A stretch of 64,000 nt of DNA from Desulfobaculum xiamenense (GTDB taxonomy: Bacteria; Desulfobacterota; Desulfovibrionia; Desulfovibrionales; Desulfovibrionaceae): the NCBI RefSeq assembly GCF_011927665.1, contig NZ_JAATJA010000002.1:682001-746000 (forward strand), given 5' to 3'. Positions 43,003 to 51,716 of the stretch are shown piece by piece. Under the pieces are notes generated by a model. That model was not told where the DNA came from and searched no databases. It saw nothing but the letters and a program-made list of their open reading frames with translations. The position numbers and the translations under genes are program-made. Position 1 is the first letter of the stretch. The number at the start of each line of letters is the position of its first letter.

Positions 43003-46000
43003 CTAGTTGGAGTACATGATGGGTGCGCGGAAGCCCTTGCCGCCGCGGCCCGTCCAGGCCTGGAATCCGAAGTCGTCGAAGTAGAGGTTGGTTGCCGTGT
43101 TGCCGACTGCGTGGATGCCGAGGTCCGTCGATTGCAAGGCCATCCCTGAATCCGGGGAAAGAAGCGTGCTGATGGTGACGATGGAATTCTGCTCCTCCGC
43201 TACGGATGTGGTGACATTGGTGGCACCCCCGCTGACGTTGTCCCATTGCACCAGCGTCATGCAGTCGTTGTTGGTGGTGAGGGACTGCCTGTCGTCCGGC
43301 GGCCAGTGGACCTCGTTGCGCGGGTTCGCGTGGCGGTTGTTGTCGTTCCATGCCGTTCCGGTGGTACCGTGTGCGGTCGTGTCGCCGTAGAACGCGCGGA
43401 TATAGTTTGTCTTTGCGCCGAGGGTGCCGGTGAGGGTGAGCGTCCCCTGCGAGCCGTCGGGATTCTCGAAGAGCACGCCGCCGGTGCTGCGGATGTTCCC
43501 CTTGATCTTTGCCAGAGGCAGAGTGCCCTGAACATTGCCACCGCCGCCCCATGTCCTGCGGGTGAGGATGGGCTGACCGGCCAGACGCGCGCTGCCCGGG
43601 GTGTCGCCGCCGATGTTGATGACGGCACCGGACATGATGGGTGTGGAGGCCGGTGCCGTGAAATTCATGGGTTGGGCTTCCACGAGCCGCAGCATGAGCG
43701 TGGACCATGGCTTCATGCGGAAGTTCGGATAGGAACCGGAGAGAACGGAGTCGCTGGCGTCGAGAATCTTGTAGGCCAGCCACTTGAAGCCAGCGTCCGG
43801 GCTTGTGGCATCACGCGCCCAGAGCACGATTGCGGGCTGGGAGTAGCGGTGCTCCGGCCACCAGAAGCCTTGGTCCCACCGTTCCATTGTCCCGGTGAAG
43901 AGTTGGCTTGGAACGATGGCGTTAGGAACTTCGTCCACGTCGCCATCGAGGAACGTTGAACTGTACCATTCTCCGACTCGCTTCACCTGACGCGCGCGAA
44001 GGTAGGAGAGGCCGTAGGTGAAGAGTTCGCTGCCGCTGCTATTGTTCTGCATGCGGAAGGTGATGCCGCCGACCCAGTAGCGGTTGTCGTCAAGACTTCC
44101 AGGGCCGACGTACAGCTTGAGCTGCGCATCGTAGCTGAGCGTGTTGCCGTTGGTGCGCCAGATGCTGCTCAGGTTCACCGGCGAGCCAGCGCCGGGGCTG
44201 AAGGAGATGTTGCTCCAGTACCCGGTGTTTCCGAACAGTGAGATGTTCTCCGATCCTGTTACATCCAGCGCGTTGCCGCCGTCGACGTTGGCGATGGTGT
44301 GCGAGCCGATCTGTCCTCTGTCGTGCCCGCCCGTGGCGAAGTTCGCGTTGATGTTGTCGAAGCGTTCATGCAGGCTCGCGCGTTCCATGTCGTCGCCCGC
44401 CTGCGTCCAACCGATGGGCGTCAGGTAGGTCAGCGTGTGCGATGCGTCGCCGAGCTGGCCCGTGGTGCGGATGGTGACGAACTTGTCGAGGGCCACCACG
44501 TCTCCGGACGTGACGGAGACGGCGGGGAAGTCCGTGGTTGGGCTGTCGGCGAGGCGGATGCCCGTGAGCGTGGAGCCGACACGGCGCTGGTAGGTGTAGG
44601 TGTTGCTATCAGATGAAATGGTGAATGCGCCGCTGAATTCCGGGAAGGCGTCCGCACCGCTTTGCAGAACGAGATCGTTGGTGCGGCTGAACGTGTCCGA
44701 GGCCGCCGTAGCTCGGGGCAGGGCCTCGAAGCCGGTGAAGTCGTAGCCCGCGGCGGACGTGGTCAGGGAGAAGACGAGCCTCGGGACGGTGTATCCTTCG
44801 TAGCTTGTCGTGGAGCGGGTGACGCCGTTGTAGTTGAAGGGCACGCCGTTGACGAGCAACTGGCCAGAGTCCGGCGGAAAGTTGTTGTCCAGTTCGCCGA
44901 GGACCACCGTTGTCAGTTGCGTGTTGTTGTTGCCGGTCACCTCGAACCAGCGGGGGCGCATGCGGATGGTAAAGCTGCCATCGCCGTCGGCGAGGGTATA
45001 GGTCTTGCCGTGGAGTTCGAGGAGCTTGGTGTCCTTGTTGGTGCCGTCTGCAGTCAGATACTCGTGGGCGGCCACGGCGTATCCTGCCTCCGCGAGGTAG
45101 AAGGCGCGGCTACCACGGTTCATGACGGTCTGGTCGGTGATCGAGGTCGTGAACATGGGGACCATGGCCGCGCCCACGATGCCCATGAAGACCATGGCAC
45201 CGATGACGGCGAGCATCACGCTGCCCCGCGCGTGATCGAACATGTTGCGGTCACGGTCTCGGGGGCGGCAGGCGCGGCGGACGGCGCGTACGGCCAGCGG
45301 CGTGCCAAGCACGACGCCTGCGGCCGCCCATGGCGACCACAACAGCAAGAGCGCCAGCCCGGTGAGCGGCAGCAGGGCCACATAGGCCGCATCGCGCGCC
45401 CATGGGCGCACGCGGATGTAGTCCGCCCACGCCGGGCCGTTGGTGTAATAGAAGTCCACGAAGGCGCGGCCGCCGTCCCATGTCAGCAGGAAGCGGTCGC
45501 GGAAGTTGCGCAGGGCGATGACCATGGGGTGCGTATCCCCACCGCACGCGGCCGTGGCCACGAAACAGTAGTCCGGCACCTCCGGCACTTCGTCGGGCGG
45601 CGGCGAGCCGCCGAGATTGTTGTTGTTGCGCGGCAGAACGGTGGTGGACACCGTGAGCGTTCCGGCGCTCTCGTGCTGGTAGGCCAGATTGATGCGGATG
45701 GCCGACAGCAGCTCGATGTCGTCGGAGGTGCGCCACGCGTTGGTTCCGCTGAAGGGCGTCAGGGTGAAGCCGCTGACGTCGTCGATGAGCACATGCCCGG
45801 TGGAGGCGGTGGGCAGCGTCCTTCCGTCGATGACCTTGATCTGGTTGCCGACGAGGGCGATGGCGCGTCCATTGGAGTTCCCGGGGCGTTCGAACACGAT
45901 GTGGTCCGAGGTGGGGCTGTCCATGTTGCTCACGGCCATGACCTCGCGCAGTTCGCGTTCGAGGCGCATGATGGCGAGGTCGAGCTTCTGGCTCGTCTCC

Positions 46001-46149
46001 GTGTTTTCGCGGGTGAGCAGATAGCCGCGTGCGCCCTCGGTGATGAACATGCCGCCCGCCACGGAGATGATGCCGAGCAGGACTGTCGTGGCGATGAGTT
46101 CGATGAGGGTGAAGCCGTTGCCTCGGGGATGGGTGGGCGTGTGCGTCAT
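43003..46149 (-). CDS. Pseudopilin - CFI-box - PilX-like fusion protein
   Basis: 1048 residues in one frame. Part 1 (1 to about 190): prepilin peptidase site GNGFTLIEL at 11-19 and a PilW-like minor pilin. Part 2 (about 190-300): YCFVATAACGG followed by ALRNFRDRFLLT, AFVDFYYTNGPAWADYI and two hydrophobic helices with a basic end. This matches the CFI-box C-terminal sorting-type domain. Part 3 (303-1048): a fresh MFDHARGSVMLAVIGAMVFMGIVGAAMV start like PilX/PilK N-termini, then a long beta-rich region with TWG, NNN and concanavalin/laminin-like stretches. Parts 1-2 and part 3 look like two genes joined by loss of a stop; ATG 45243 could still be an internal start but has no good ribosome site. 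Confidence 0.75.
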   Translation of the reverse strand: MTHTPTHPRGNGFTLIELIATTVLLGIISVAGGMFITEGARGYLLTRENTETSQKLDLAIMRLERELREVMAVSNMDSPTSDHIVFERPGNSNGRAIALVGNQIKVIDGRTLPTASTGHVLIDDVSGFTLTPFSGTNAWRTSDDIELLSAIRINLAYQHESAGTLTVSTTVLPRNNNNLGGSPPPDEVPEVPDYCFVATAACGGDTHPMVIALRNFRDRFLLTWDGGRAFVDFYYTNGPAWADYIRVRPWARDAAYVALLPLTGLALLLLWSPWAAAGVVLGTPLAVRAVRRACRPRDRDRNMFDHARGSVMLAVIGAMVFMGIVGAAMVPMFTTSITDQTVMNRGSRAFYLAEAGYAVAAHEYLTADGTNKDTKLLELHGKTYTLADGDGSFTIRMRPRWFEVTGNNNTQLTTVVLGELDNNFPPDSGQLLVNGVPFNYNGVTRSTTSYEGYTVPRLVFSLTTSAAGYDFTGFEALPRATAASDTFSRTNDLVLQSGADAFPEFSGAFTISSDSNTYTYQRRVGSTLTGIRLADSPTTDFPAVSVTSGDVVALDKFVTIRTTGQLGDASHTLTYLTPIGWTQAGDDMERASLHERFDNINANFATGGHDRGQIGSHTIANVDGGNALDVTGSENISLFGNTGYWSNISFSPGAGSPVNLSSIWRTNGNTLSYDAQLKLYVGPGSLDDNRYWVGGITFRMQNNSSGSELFTYGLSYLRARQVKRVGEWYSSTFLDGDVDEVPNAIVPSQLFTGTMERWDQGFWWPEHRYSQPAIVLWARDATSPDAGFKWLAYKILDASDSVLSGSYPNFRMKPWSTLMLRLVEAQPMNFTAPASTPIMSGAVINIGGDTPGSARLAGQPILTRRTWGGGGNVQGTLPLAKIKGNIRSTGGVLFENPDGSQGTLTLTGTLGAKTNYIRAFYGDTTAHGTTGTAWNDNNRHANPRNEVHWPPDDRQSLTTNNDCMTLVQWDNVSGGATNVTTSVAEEQNSIVTISTLLSPDSGMALQSTDLGIHAVGNTATNLYFDDFGFQAWTGRGGKGFRAPIMYSN

Positions 46150-46159
46150 GGTGGCCGTC

Positions 46160-46579
46160 CTATCGTGCGAAGAGCGTGACGACGGTCTGGTCGCCGACGG
46201 TGATGCGGACCTTGAGAATGTTGTCGCCCGAGGGGGCGGTCTGTTCCATGCCGCTGCCGTCGAAGGAGATGTATTTCGTCTCGACGGTGTAGGTGCCGTA
46301 GTGCCCGCCTTCGAGGCGGCTTTTGAGGGTCGAGAGGGCCGTCTGCGATGCCGAGGGGTTGTCGGCCAGCAACTGGCGGTAGTCTGCGCTGGCGGCCTCC
46401 ACGACGCCCTGCGCCGAGCCTCGGTCGAGCACGCGGACCACCGGCAGGGAACTGTGCGCCACTGCGCTCATCATGTAGTTGGCCACGATGGTGGCCACGA
46501 AGGCGAGCAACACGATGGTGACGATGATCTCGATGAGCGTGAAGCCGTGCTGGCGGCTGCGGGCGTGACGCGACGTCAT
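46160..46579 (-). CDS. Minor pseudopilin (PilV/GspI-like)
   Basis: 139 residues. The type III signal is GFTLIEIIVTIVLLAFVATIVANYM with the peptidase site after G12 and the Glu at mature position 5. The globular part is small. It overlaps the preceding pseudopilin stop as ATGA, and precedes the fusion protein by 10 nt. Confidence 0.85.
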   Translation of the reverse strand: MTSRHARSRQHGFTLIEIIVTIVLLAFVATIVANYMMSAVAHSSLPVVRVLDRGSAQGVVEAASADYRQLLADNPSASQTALSTLKSRLEGGHYGTYTVETKYISFDGSGMEQTAPSGDNILKVRITVGDQTVVTLFAR

Positions 46580-47061
46580 GGAATGAACCCCGTGTCTGCG
46601 GTGACGGTCAGCGTTTCGGGAGTGCGGTCGGGCATACTGAGGGTAATGGTCCAGCCTGCGGTGGATGCGGCGATGCCCTCGCCCGTGGCGGCGGGTTCGC
46701 CATTGGCGTCGAAGGTGACGGTCCATGCGCCTGCGGAGATGCCGTCCGGGATGGTGCGCACGATGTCGTTTTCCGCGGGCAGGTGTTCCTGCGTGGCCGT
46801 GGTGCCGTGGAAAAGGAAGTAGGACGTTCCCGCACTGCTCACGCCCCACGGATCGCTAGTGCTGAGCGCCATGTGCTGGGCGTAGCGCAGGTGCCGTTTG
46901 AGCACTTCGCTCTGGGCGCGCAGGTTCACATCGAACAGGTTGCCGAATCCGGCGATGGCCGTGGCGGCCATGATGCCGAGGATGGCGATCACCGCGATCA
47001 GTTCAATCAGGGTGAAGCCGGAAGCGTCCGTGGCGTGCGAATGGAGGCGTGGTCTGTGCAT
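46576..47061 (-). CDS. Minor pseudopilin (FimT/GspH-like)
   Basis: 161 residues. Prepilin site GFTLIELIAVIAILGIMAATAIAGFG beginning at residue 15. The following region VNLRAQSEVLKRHLRYAQHMALSTSDPWG is typical of GspH/FimT pseudopilins. First gene of the pseudopilin operon, with a -24/-12 promoter about 70-85 bp upstream. Confidence 0.87.
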   Translation of the reverse strand: MHRPRLHSHATDASGFTLIELIAVIAILGIMAATAIAGFGNLFDVNLRAQSEVLKRHLRYAQHMALSTSDPWGVSSAGTSYFLFHGTTATQEHLPAENDIVRTIPDGISAGAWTVTFDANGEPAATGEGIAASTAGWTITLSMPDRTPETLTVTADTGFIP

Positions 47062-47131
47062 GGTCGGGCCGCTCTGTCGCTAGTGGTTTCGTGGCAAGTG
47101 CAATGATGGGCATGCATCATGTTGTAATGGT

Positions 47132-47147
47132 AGCAAAATGGATACCA
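47132..47147 (-). promoter_or_regulatory. Candidate sigma-54 promoter of the pseudopilin operon
   Basis: On the - strand TGGTATC-CATT-TTGCT places GG (-24) and GC (-12) at the canonical 10-nt spacing. The start site would be about 60 nt before the pseudopilin ATG at 47061. A sigma-54 activator gene lies in the adjacent operon. Confidence 0.65.
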
Positions 47148-47251
47148 TTGCTTTCGATGCATCGCAAATACGATGCGTGTTCAATGCAGGGCGCGTGAAA
47201 CAAATCGTGATAGCGTATGTTTGAAATGGTCCGCCGTGAGGCTGTATTTCG

Positions 47252-48151
47252 TCATACGCCTTTTTTTTGTGGCGTCGCCGTGTGTGCGGCATTCGCATCG
47301 CTCGTTTCGCCATACCAGCCTACTGTGGTCATGAGCGGCAGATTCCGCGAGCCGAAGCGCCGAAACGTGACGCGGTTCAGGAAGAGATTCCAGCGCAGGC
47401 GCATGCGGTCCCCGAATCCGTAGTGCTCGGGAAGTTCCGTCGCCTCGGCGGAGGCGTCCACGGCCTCGGCAAGGCTCGCTCCCTCGGCAAGGCGCTTGGT
47501 CACGTGGGCCATGCGGATGAGGTCCGTTCCGGATTTCGGCACGGGCACATAGGCAACGCCCTCGTTGCCCGCCATATCGTGCAGGGCCTTGCGACAGGCC
47601 GGGCAGGAGGGCGAGAAGTACAGCCGCACGGGCGAGACCTGCGGTCCGGCGATGATCCATGGCTGCGCGGTTTCCTGCGCGACGGCGGCGAGGTTGGGCG
47701 TGAGCGCGCACAGCCACACGACGCCGAGCGTCAGCATGGCGGGCCGGGCGAGGAATTTGCCGGAGTAGAGGCAGAGGAAGACGAGCGCGAAGAGGCTTCC
47801 GGCCAGCAGGCAATTCACGCACGTGGCGGACAGCGCCATCCAGCCGAGCAGCAGGATGTCCACGCCGAGGGCCACGGCGGCAAGCCCGCGCGCGAGGTCG
47901 AGATGTTTGCGAAAGCACAGCCCGCCGAGTGTGACGAAGCACGCCGCGCCCCACCACCACAGGGAAAGGCCGAGGAACGATGTGCCCCGGTAAAGCTCGC
48001 AGCCGGACGTTATGCATGCGCTGTCGAGCGCGCCGATGGCGGCGGCGATGCAGAATGCGGCCCCCGCGAGGGAGCAGAGGATGCAGACGCGGCGTTTCCC
48101 GGCGGCGTTTCGTTCGCGAACGTGCAGGGAAGGGAATGTGGTGGTGCCCAT
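47252..48151 (-). CDS. VKOR-thioredoxin-like disulfide oxidase
   Basis: 299 residues with about five membrane helices. A pair of cysteines in DSACITSGCEL and a CVNC motif (near residue 110) match the loop and active-site cysteines of bacterial vitamin K epoxide reductases, which re-oxidise DsbA-like proteins. A periplasmic C-terminal half carries SPSCPACRKAL, a thioredoxin-like CPAC. The fusion would therefore introduce disulfides by itself. It stands alone between the pilus operons, where Cys-bearing pilins are encoded. Confidence 0.75.
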   Translation of the reverse strand: MGTTTFPSLHVRERNAAGKRRVCILCSLAGAAFCIAAAIGALDSACITSGCELYRGTSFLGLSLWWWGAACFVTLGGLCFRKHLDLARGLAAVALGVDILLLGWMALSATCVNCLLAGSLFALVFLCLYSGKFLARPAMLTLGVVWLCALTPNLAAVAQETAQPWIIAGPQVSPVRLYFSPSCPACRKALHDMAGNEGVAYVPVPKSGTDLIRMAHVTKRLAEGASLAEAVDASAEATELPEHYGFGDRMRLRWNLFLNRVTFRRFGSRNLPLMTTVGWYGETSDANAAHTATPQKKGV

Positions 48152-48645
48152 GAGTGCCTCGTACGATGCCCGCGAGGGCAGGATTTTTTGACGTTCACAG
48201 CGTGCGTGCGCCGTGCTCCGGCGTGCGGGCTGGCGCGGGAATGTTCCGCCATGAAATGAGCCGGTTGGCTATGGCGGTTGGCTCATTCCTAACGTGAAGG
48301 CCTGTGCCTGTCAGCAGTTTTCGTCAGGAATTTGAACCGGCCAGCCCGCGCCCCGTCTGGCTTGGTTGGGGAACATCATTTTTTGGAGGTGGCGCTCCAA
48401 ACTGTGGAGCATGGTCCTTGCTGGGCATCACACCATGGAGCGTGGATGTGGGGGGAGTGTATTGGGCTTGCGTTCCCGTCGTGCCTGCCTCTTGCAATTT
48501 CCCGGAATCGCGTGGATACTTTCGCCGACGCTGACCGTCATCCGTCGTACGCTCTGGCACGGAAGATGCTACCTGATTGGCGTGAAGCGGGTCTCGGATG
48601 GCCCGGGGCCATGAGTCTCATACTCGAACACAAGAGGAGATGGAG
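48152..48645. other. Intergenic region upstream of the major pilin gene
   Basis: 494 bp. It contains an 8-bp inverted repeat, AATGAGCC (48255-48262) with GGCTCATT (48280-48287), and a -24/-12 promoter listed separately. Open frames in it lack ribosome sites and recognisable families. The region probably holds upstream activator sites for the sigma-54 promoter, but no repeat motif was clear enough to name. Confidence 0.4.
48555..48570 (+). promoter_or_regulatory. Candidate sigma-54 promoter of the major pilin gene
   Basis: TGGCACG (48555-48561), 4 nt, then ATGCT (48566-48570): a perfect -24 element and a near-perfect -12 element at canonical spacing. Predicted start near 48,582, about 65 nt before the pilin ATG. 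This is typical of pilA-type promoters driven by PilR-like activators. Confidence 0.75.
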
Positions 48646-49047
48646 ATGAAGCAGAACAACAGAAAGAAGAACGGCTTCACCATGATCGAACTGATCGCGG
48701 TGATCGTCATCCTCGGCATCCTGGCCGCCGCCGCTGTGCCGAGATTCCTTGATGCGCGTGCTGACGCGCGTGAGGCTGCGGCTGATGGGATCATCGCCGC
48801 ATGGCAGAGCGAGTGCAGCCTCCGCGTGGCCAATGCAGCGTTGAATGACGCGACTACTATCGTGTGCCCCACCGGCGCTGCCGCGGACACCTCTTGGACT
48901 CATGAGGTGGCGAATTCTGGCCTGTCCATCGTTGGTGCAGTGGGTACAGGTACTGGCGGAACGGGCCAGTGCACCTTCCAGGTTACGGGTACTGGATTGA
49001 CCAGATCAGTCACCTACACTCTCCCCACTGGATTTACCGGTAGCTGA
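48646..49047 (+). CDS. Major pilin (type IVa/MshA-like)
   Basis: 133 residues from ATG 48646 (AGGAG 6 nt upstream; ATG 48640 is also in frame). The leader MKQNNRKKNG is cut before FTMIELIAVIVILGILAAAAVPRFLDARADA, a textbook type IV pilin N-terminus with Glu5. The globular head has three cysteines (SECSLR, IVCPTG, GQCTFQ). Monocistronic with its own sigma-54 promoter and terminator, as expected for an abundant subunit. Confidence 0.9.
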   Translation: MKQNNRKKNGFTMIELIAVIVILGILAAAAVPRFLDARADAREAAADGIIAAWQSECSLRVANAALNDATTIVCPTGAAADTSWTHEVANSGLSIVGAVGTGTGGTGQCTFQVTGTGLTRSVTYTLPTGFTGS

Positions 49048-49058
49048 TCAATTTTTGT

Positions 49059-49088
49059 CCAAGGTGAGGGGCCTGCCCCTCACCTTGG
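49059..49088. terminator. Terminator hairpin after the pilin gene
   Basis: CCAAGGTGAGGGGC and GCCCCTCACCTTGG form a perfect 14-bp stem (the central CT gives a minimal loop), 11 nt after the pilin stop. No strong U-run follows, but stem strength is exceptional and it separates the converging pilin and activator genes. Confidence 0.75.
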
Positions 49089-49126
49089 TGATAGGCGTTT
49101 CTACTGTCGCGCTACCTTCGTTTTTT

Positions 49127-50479
49127 TCATCCTTCCTTGTATTCCCCCACATTGATCTCCAGCTTCTTTACCCTGTGCCACAGACTCCGTGGCTTGATTC
49201 CCAGAAGTTCCGCCGCTCTGGCCTGAATGCCGCCGGACTGTTGCAGCGCCGCGCAGATCATCTGACGCTCCATGGCCGCGAGGTAGGTGTCGATGTCTGT
49301 CTGTCCGGTTGGGCTGTGCTCCGCTGTGGGGTGGCCCGGCGTGGCATCGGATGCGGCGTCATCAGCATGCGCCGTTTCCCCGCGTGACGTTTGCTCCGGC
49401 AGGGGGCGCATCACGCCGTCCTCCGCAAGCACGGCCGCGCGCTCCACGTGGTTGGCCAGTTCGCGGATGTTGCCCGGCCAGTCCCGCGAAATGAAGAGTT
49501 GCAGCATCTCCGGGGCGCAGTGCAGGTCGTGCCCCTGCCGCTCCAGAAAGTGCTGCACCAGCGCAGGGATGTCCTCCCGGCGTTCGCGCAGTGGCGGAAT
49601 GTGGATGGGGAAGACGTTCAGGCGGTGGTAGAGGTCCTCGCGAAAGGTCCGCTCGGCCACCATGGTTCGCAGGTCGCGGTTGGTGGCGGCCACCACGCGC
49701 ACGTTGAACTTCTTCGCCTTTGTCCCGCCCACCCGCGTGCATTCGCCGTTCTCCAGCATGCGCAGAATCTTGGCCTGCGTGGCCAGCGGCATGTCCCCCA
49801 CCTCGTCCAGAAACAGCGTGCCGCCGTCGGCAAGCTCGAACTTGCCCGGCTTGGCGGATACCGCGCCGGTGAAGGCGCCGCGCTCGTGTCCGAAGAGTTC
49901 GCTTTCCAGCAGTTGATCGGGAATGGCCGCGCAGTTCACGGCGATGTAGGGACCTTCCGCCCTGCGGCTGCGGCTGTGGATGCCCGAGGCCACCAGTTCC
50001 TTGCCCGTGCCGGATTCGCCGGTGATGAGTACCGTGGCGTCGCTCTGTGCCACCTTGGCCGCGCGGGTCAGCACCTCGCGCATGGGGCGGCTGTGGCAGA
50101 CGATGTCCGGAAACAGGGCCTTGGCGTCCAGCGCGCTCAGCACGTTGGACACCTGCATGAACAGGTCGTCGAGGATTGCGGGGTCCGTGGCGGGCTTGTC
50201 ACCAGTGTCGCGCTCGGCCACGTCCGAGAGGACGTTGATCTCCCGTGCGCGCTTGAGGAAGCGCTCCAGCGGGCCGGTGAGCCAGCGGAAGGTGATGAGC
50301 GATGCGGCGAAGCACACGCCGCCGGACACCGCGCAGAGCAGGGCGAGGCGTGCCTCCATGCTCTGCGCGAAGCCGGGATGAAGAAGGGCCAGTGCCCGGT
50401 CCGTGACCAGCACCGAGAGGACCGTCACCCCCGCGAGGACGAACGGCACCAGAAAGCCGAGACCGACGCGGAACCGCAT
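49127..50479 (-). CDS. Membrane-anchored sigma-54-dependent activator
   Basis: 450 residues. Two membrane helices (about 7-30 and 44-66) replace the usual receiver domain and flank a short periplasmic loop; a linker follows (about 70-125). The AAA+ domain has Walker A GESGTGKE (about 154), GAFTGA (201-206) that contacts sigma-54, and Walker B GGTLFLDE (219-226). A Fis-type helix-turn-helix ends the protein (IQARAAELLGIKPRSLWHRVKKLEI). It is the last gene of the pilus assembly operon and lies next to sigma-54 promoters, so it probably controls them, perhaps sensing the envelope or pilus state. Confidence 0.88.
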   Translation of the reverse strand: MRFRVGLGFLVPFVLAGVTVLSVLVTDRALALLHPGFAQSMEARLALLCAVSGGVCFAASLITFRWLTGPLERFLKRAREINVLSDVAERDTGDKPATDPAILDDLFMQVSNVLSALDAKALFPDIVCHSRPMREVLTRAAKVAQSDATVLITGESGTGKELVASGIHSRSRRAEGPYIAVNCAAIPDQLLESELFGHERGAFTGAVSAKPGKFELADGGTLFLDEVGDMPLATQAKILRMLENGECTRVGGTKAKKFNVRVVAATNRDLRTMVAERTFREDLYHRLNVFPIHIPPLRERREDIPALVQHFLERQGHDLHCAPEMLQLFISRDWPGNIRELANHVERAAVLAEDGVMRPLPEQTSRGETAHADDAASDATPGHPTAEHSPTGQTDIDTYLAAMERQMICAALQQSGGIQARAAELLGIKPRSLWHRVKKLEINVGEYKEG

Positions 50480-50483
50480 GGCG

Positions 50484-51701
50484 TCATCCCGCCATTTTGG
50501 TCAGGTCCCACATGGGCAGGAAGATGGCCAGCGCGAAGAAGCCCACCACGCCCGCGAGGACGAGGATGAGGATGGGGCCGATCATCTCGGCCATTTTCTT
50601 CACGGAGTATTCCACCTCGTAGTCGTAGTGGCTGGCCACCTCGCGCAGCATCTCGTCCAGATTGCCGGACTCCTCGCCAATGGCGATCATGGTGATGATG
50701 AGCGGGGTGAAGAAGGGCGAGGACTTGAGCGGCCGGGAGATGCCCTTGCCTTCCTGCAACTGGTCCTTGAGATTTTCGAAGACGCGCTCGATGGCGGCAT
50801 TGCCGATGGTCTGCGCCAGCACGCTCACCGAGTTGATGACCGACACGCCGCTGGACTGGAGCAGCGCGAAGATGGCGGCGAAGCGGGACATAGCGGCCTT
50901 GAGCATCACCTTGCCGATGAGCGGACAGCGCAACAGGAACTTGTCGCGCACCAGCCGCCCCTGCGGGGTGCGGCAGTACATGACCAGCGCCGTCACGCCG
51001 AGCACAACGCCGCCCACGATGAGCGGCCAGTAGTTGTTCAGCCCATCATACAGGAAGATGCACACGCGCGTGGGCATGGGCAATTCGATCTTGGCCGAGG
51101 CGAAGATGCCCATGAACTTCGGGATGACGAAGGTGAGCAGGAAGATGAACGCGCCGAATAGCGCCGTCACCACGATGGCCGGATAGGTCAGGGCCGACTT
51201 GATCTGCTGCTTGATCTCGAACTCATGCTGGATGATGTAGATGAGCCGCTCCAGCACCTCGGACAGATTGCCGCTGACCTCGCCCGCGCGCAGCATGCTG
51301 CAATAGAGATTGTCGAAGATGCGCGGGTGCTTGCTGAAGGCCTCGTAGATGGTCGTGCCCTGCCGGATGTCCTGTGAGATGGCGATGACGGCCTTCTTGA
51401 GCTTGGGGTTCTCGGTCTGTTGCTCCAGCACGTCGAGGACGTTCAGGATGGACAGGCCCGCGTTGACCATGGTCCGGAATTGCTTGGTGAACAGGATGAG
51501 GTCGCCGGGCTTCACCGTGGCGAGCATTTCGTCGATGGCCTTGAAGTTTAGCGAGAGGCTTGCACCCGCCGGGCGCACCTCCGAGGGCAATAGACCCTTG
51601 GAGACGAGCATGTCCAGCGCGAGTTCCGTGCTGTCGGCCTCTATGACGCCGCTGACGGGCGATCCCGAGTCCGTGATGGCTTGATATCTGAATTTCTGCA
51701 T
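50484..51701 (-). CDS. Pilus/T2S inner-membrane platform protein (PilC/GspF/MshG)
   Basis: 405 residues. Two GspF domains (about 70-195 and 275-395) with three membrane helices around 170-190, 220-245 and 375-400. Motifs such as FTKQFRTMVNAGLSILNVLDVLEQQT and GEESGNLDEMLREVA are conserved in the family. It anchors the assembly ATPase to the membrane. It lies 16 nt after the ATPase gene. Confidence 0.9.
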   Translation of the reverse strand: MQKFRYQAITDSGSPVSGVIEADSTELALDMLVSKGLLPSEVRPAGASLSLNFKAIDEMLATVKPGDLILFTKQFRTMVNAGLSILNVLDVLEQQTENPKLKKAVIAISQDIRQGTTIYEAFSKHPRIFDNLYCSMLRAGEVSGNLSEVLERLIYIIQHEFEIKQQIKSALTYPAIVVTALFGAFIFLLTFVIPKFMGIFASAKIELPMPTRVCIFLYDGLNNYWPLIVGGVVLGVTALVMYCRTPQGRLVRDKFLLRCPLIGKVMLKAAMSRFAAIFALLQSSGVSVINSVSVLAQTIGNAAIERVFENLKDQLQEGKGISRPLKSSPFFTPLIITMIAIGEESGNLDEMLREVASHYDYEVEYSVKKMAEMIGPILILVLAGVVGFFALAIFLPMWDLTKMAG

Positions 51702-51716
51702 GGCGTCGTTTCCCTA

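Noticed and set aside
48255-48287. Terminator upstream of the pilin gene
   Set aside because: The 8-bp inverted repeat has a 17-nt loop and no T-run, and no gene ends on that strand just before it; kept only as a note in the intergenic entry.
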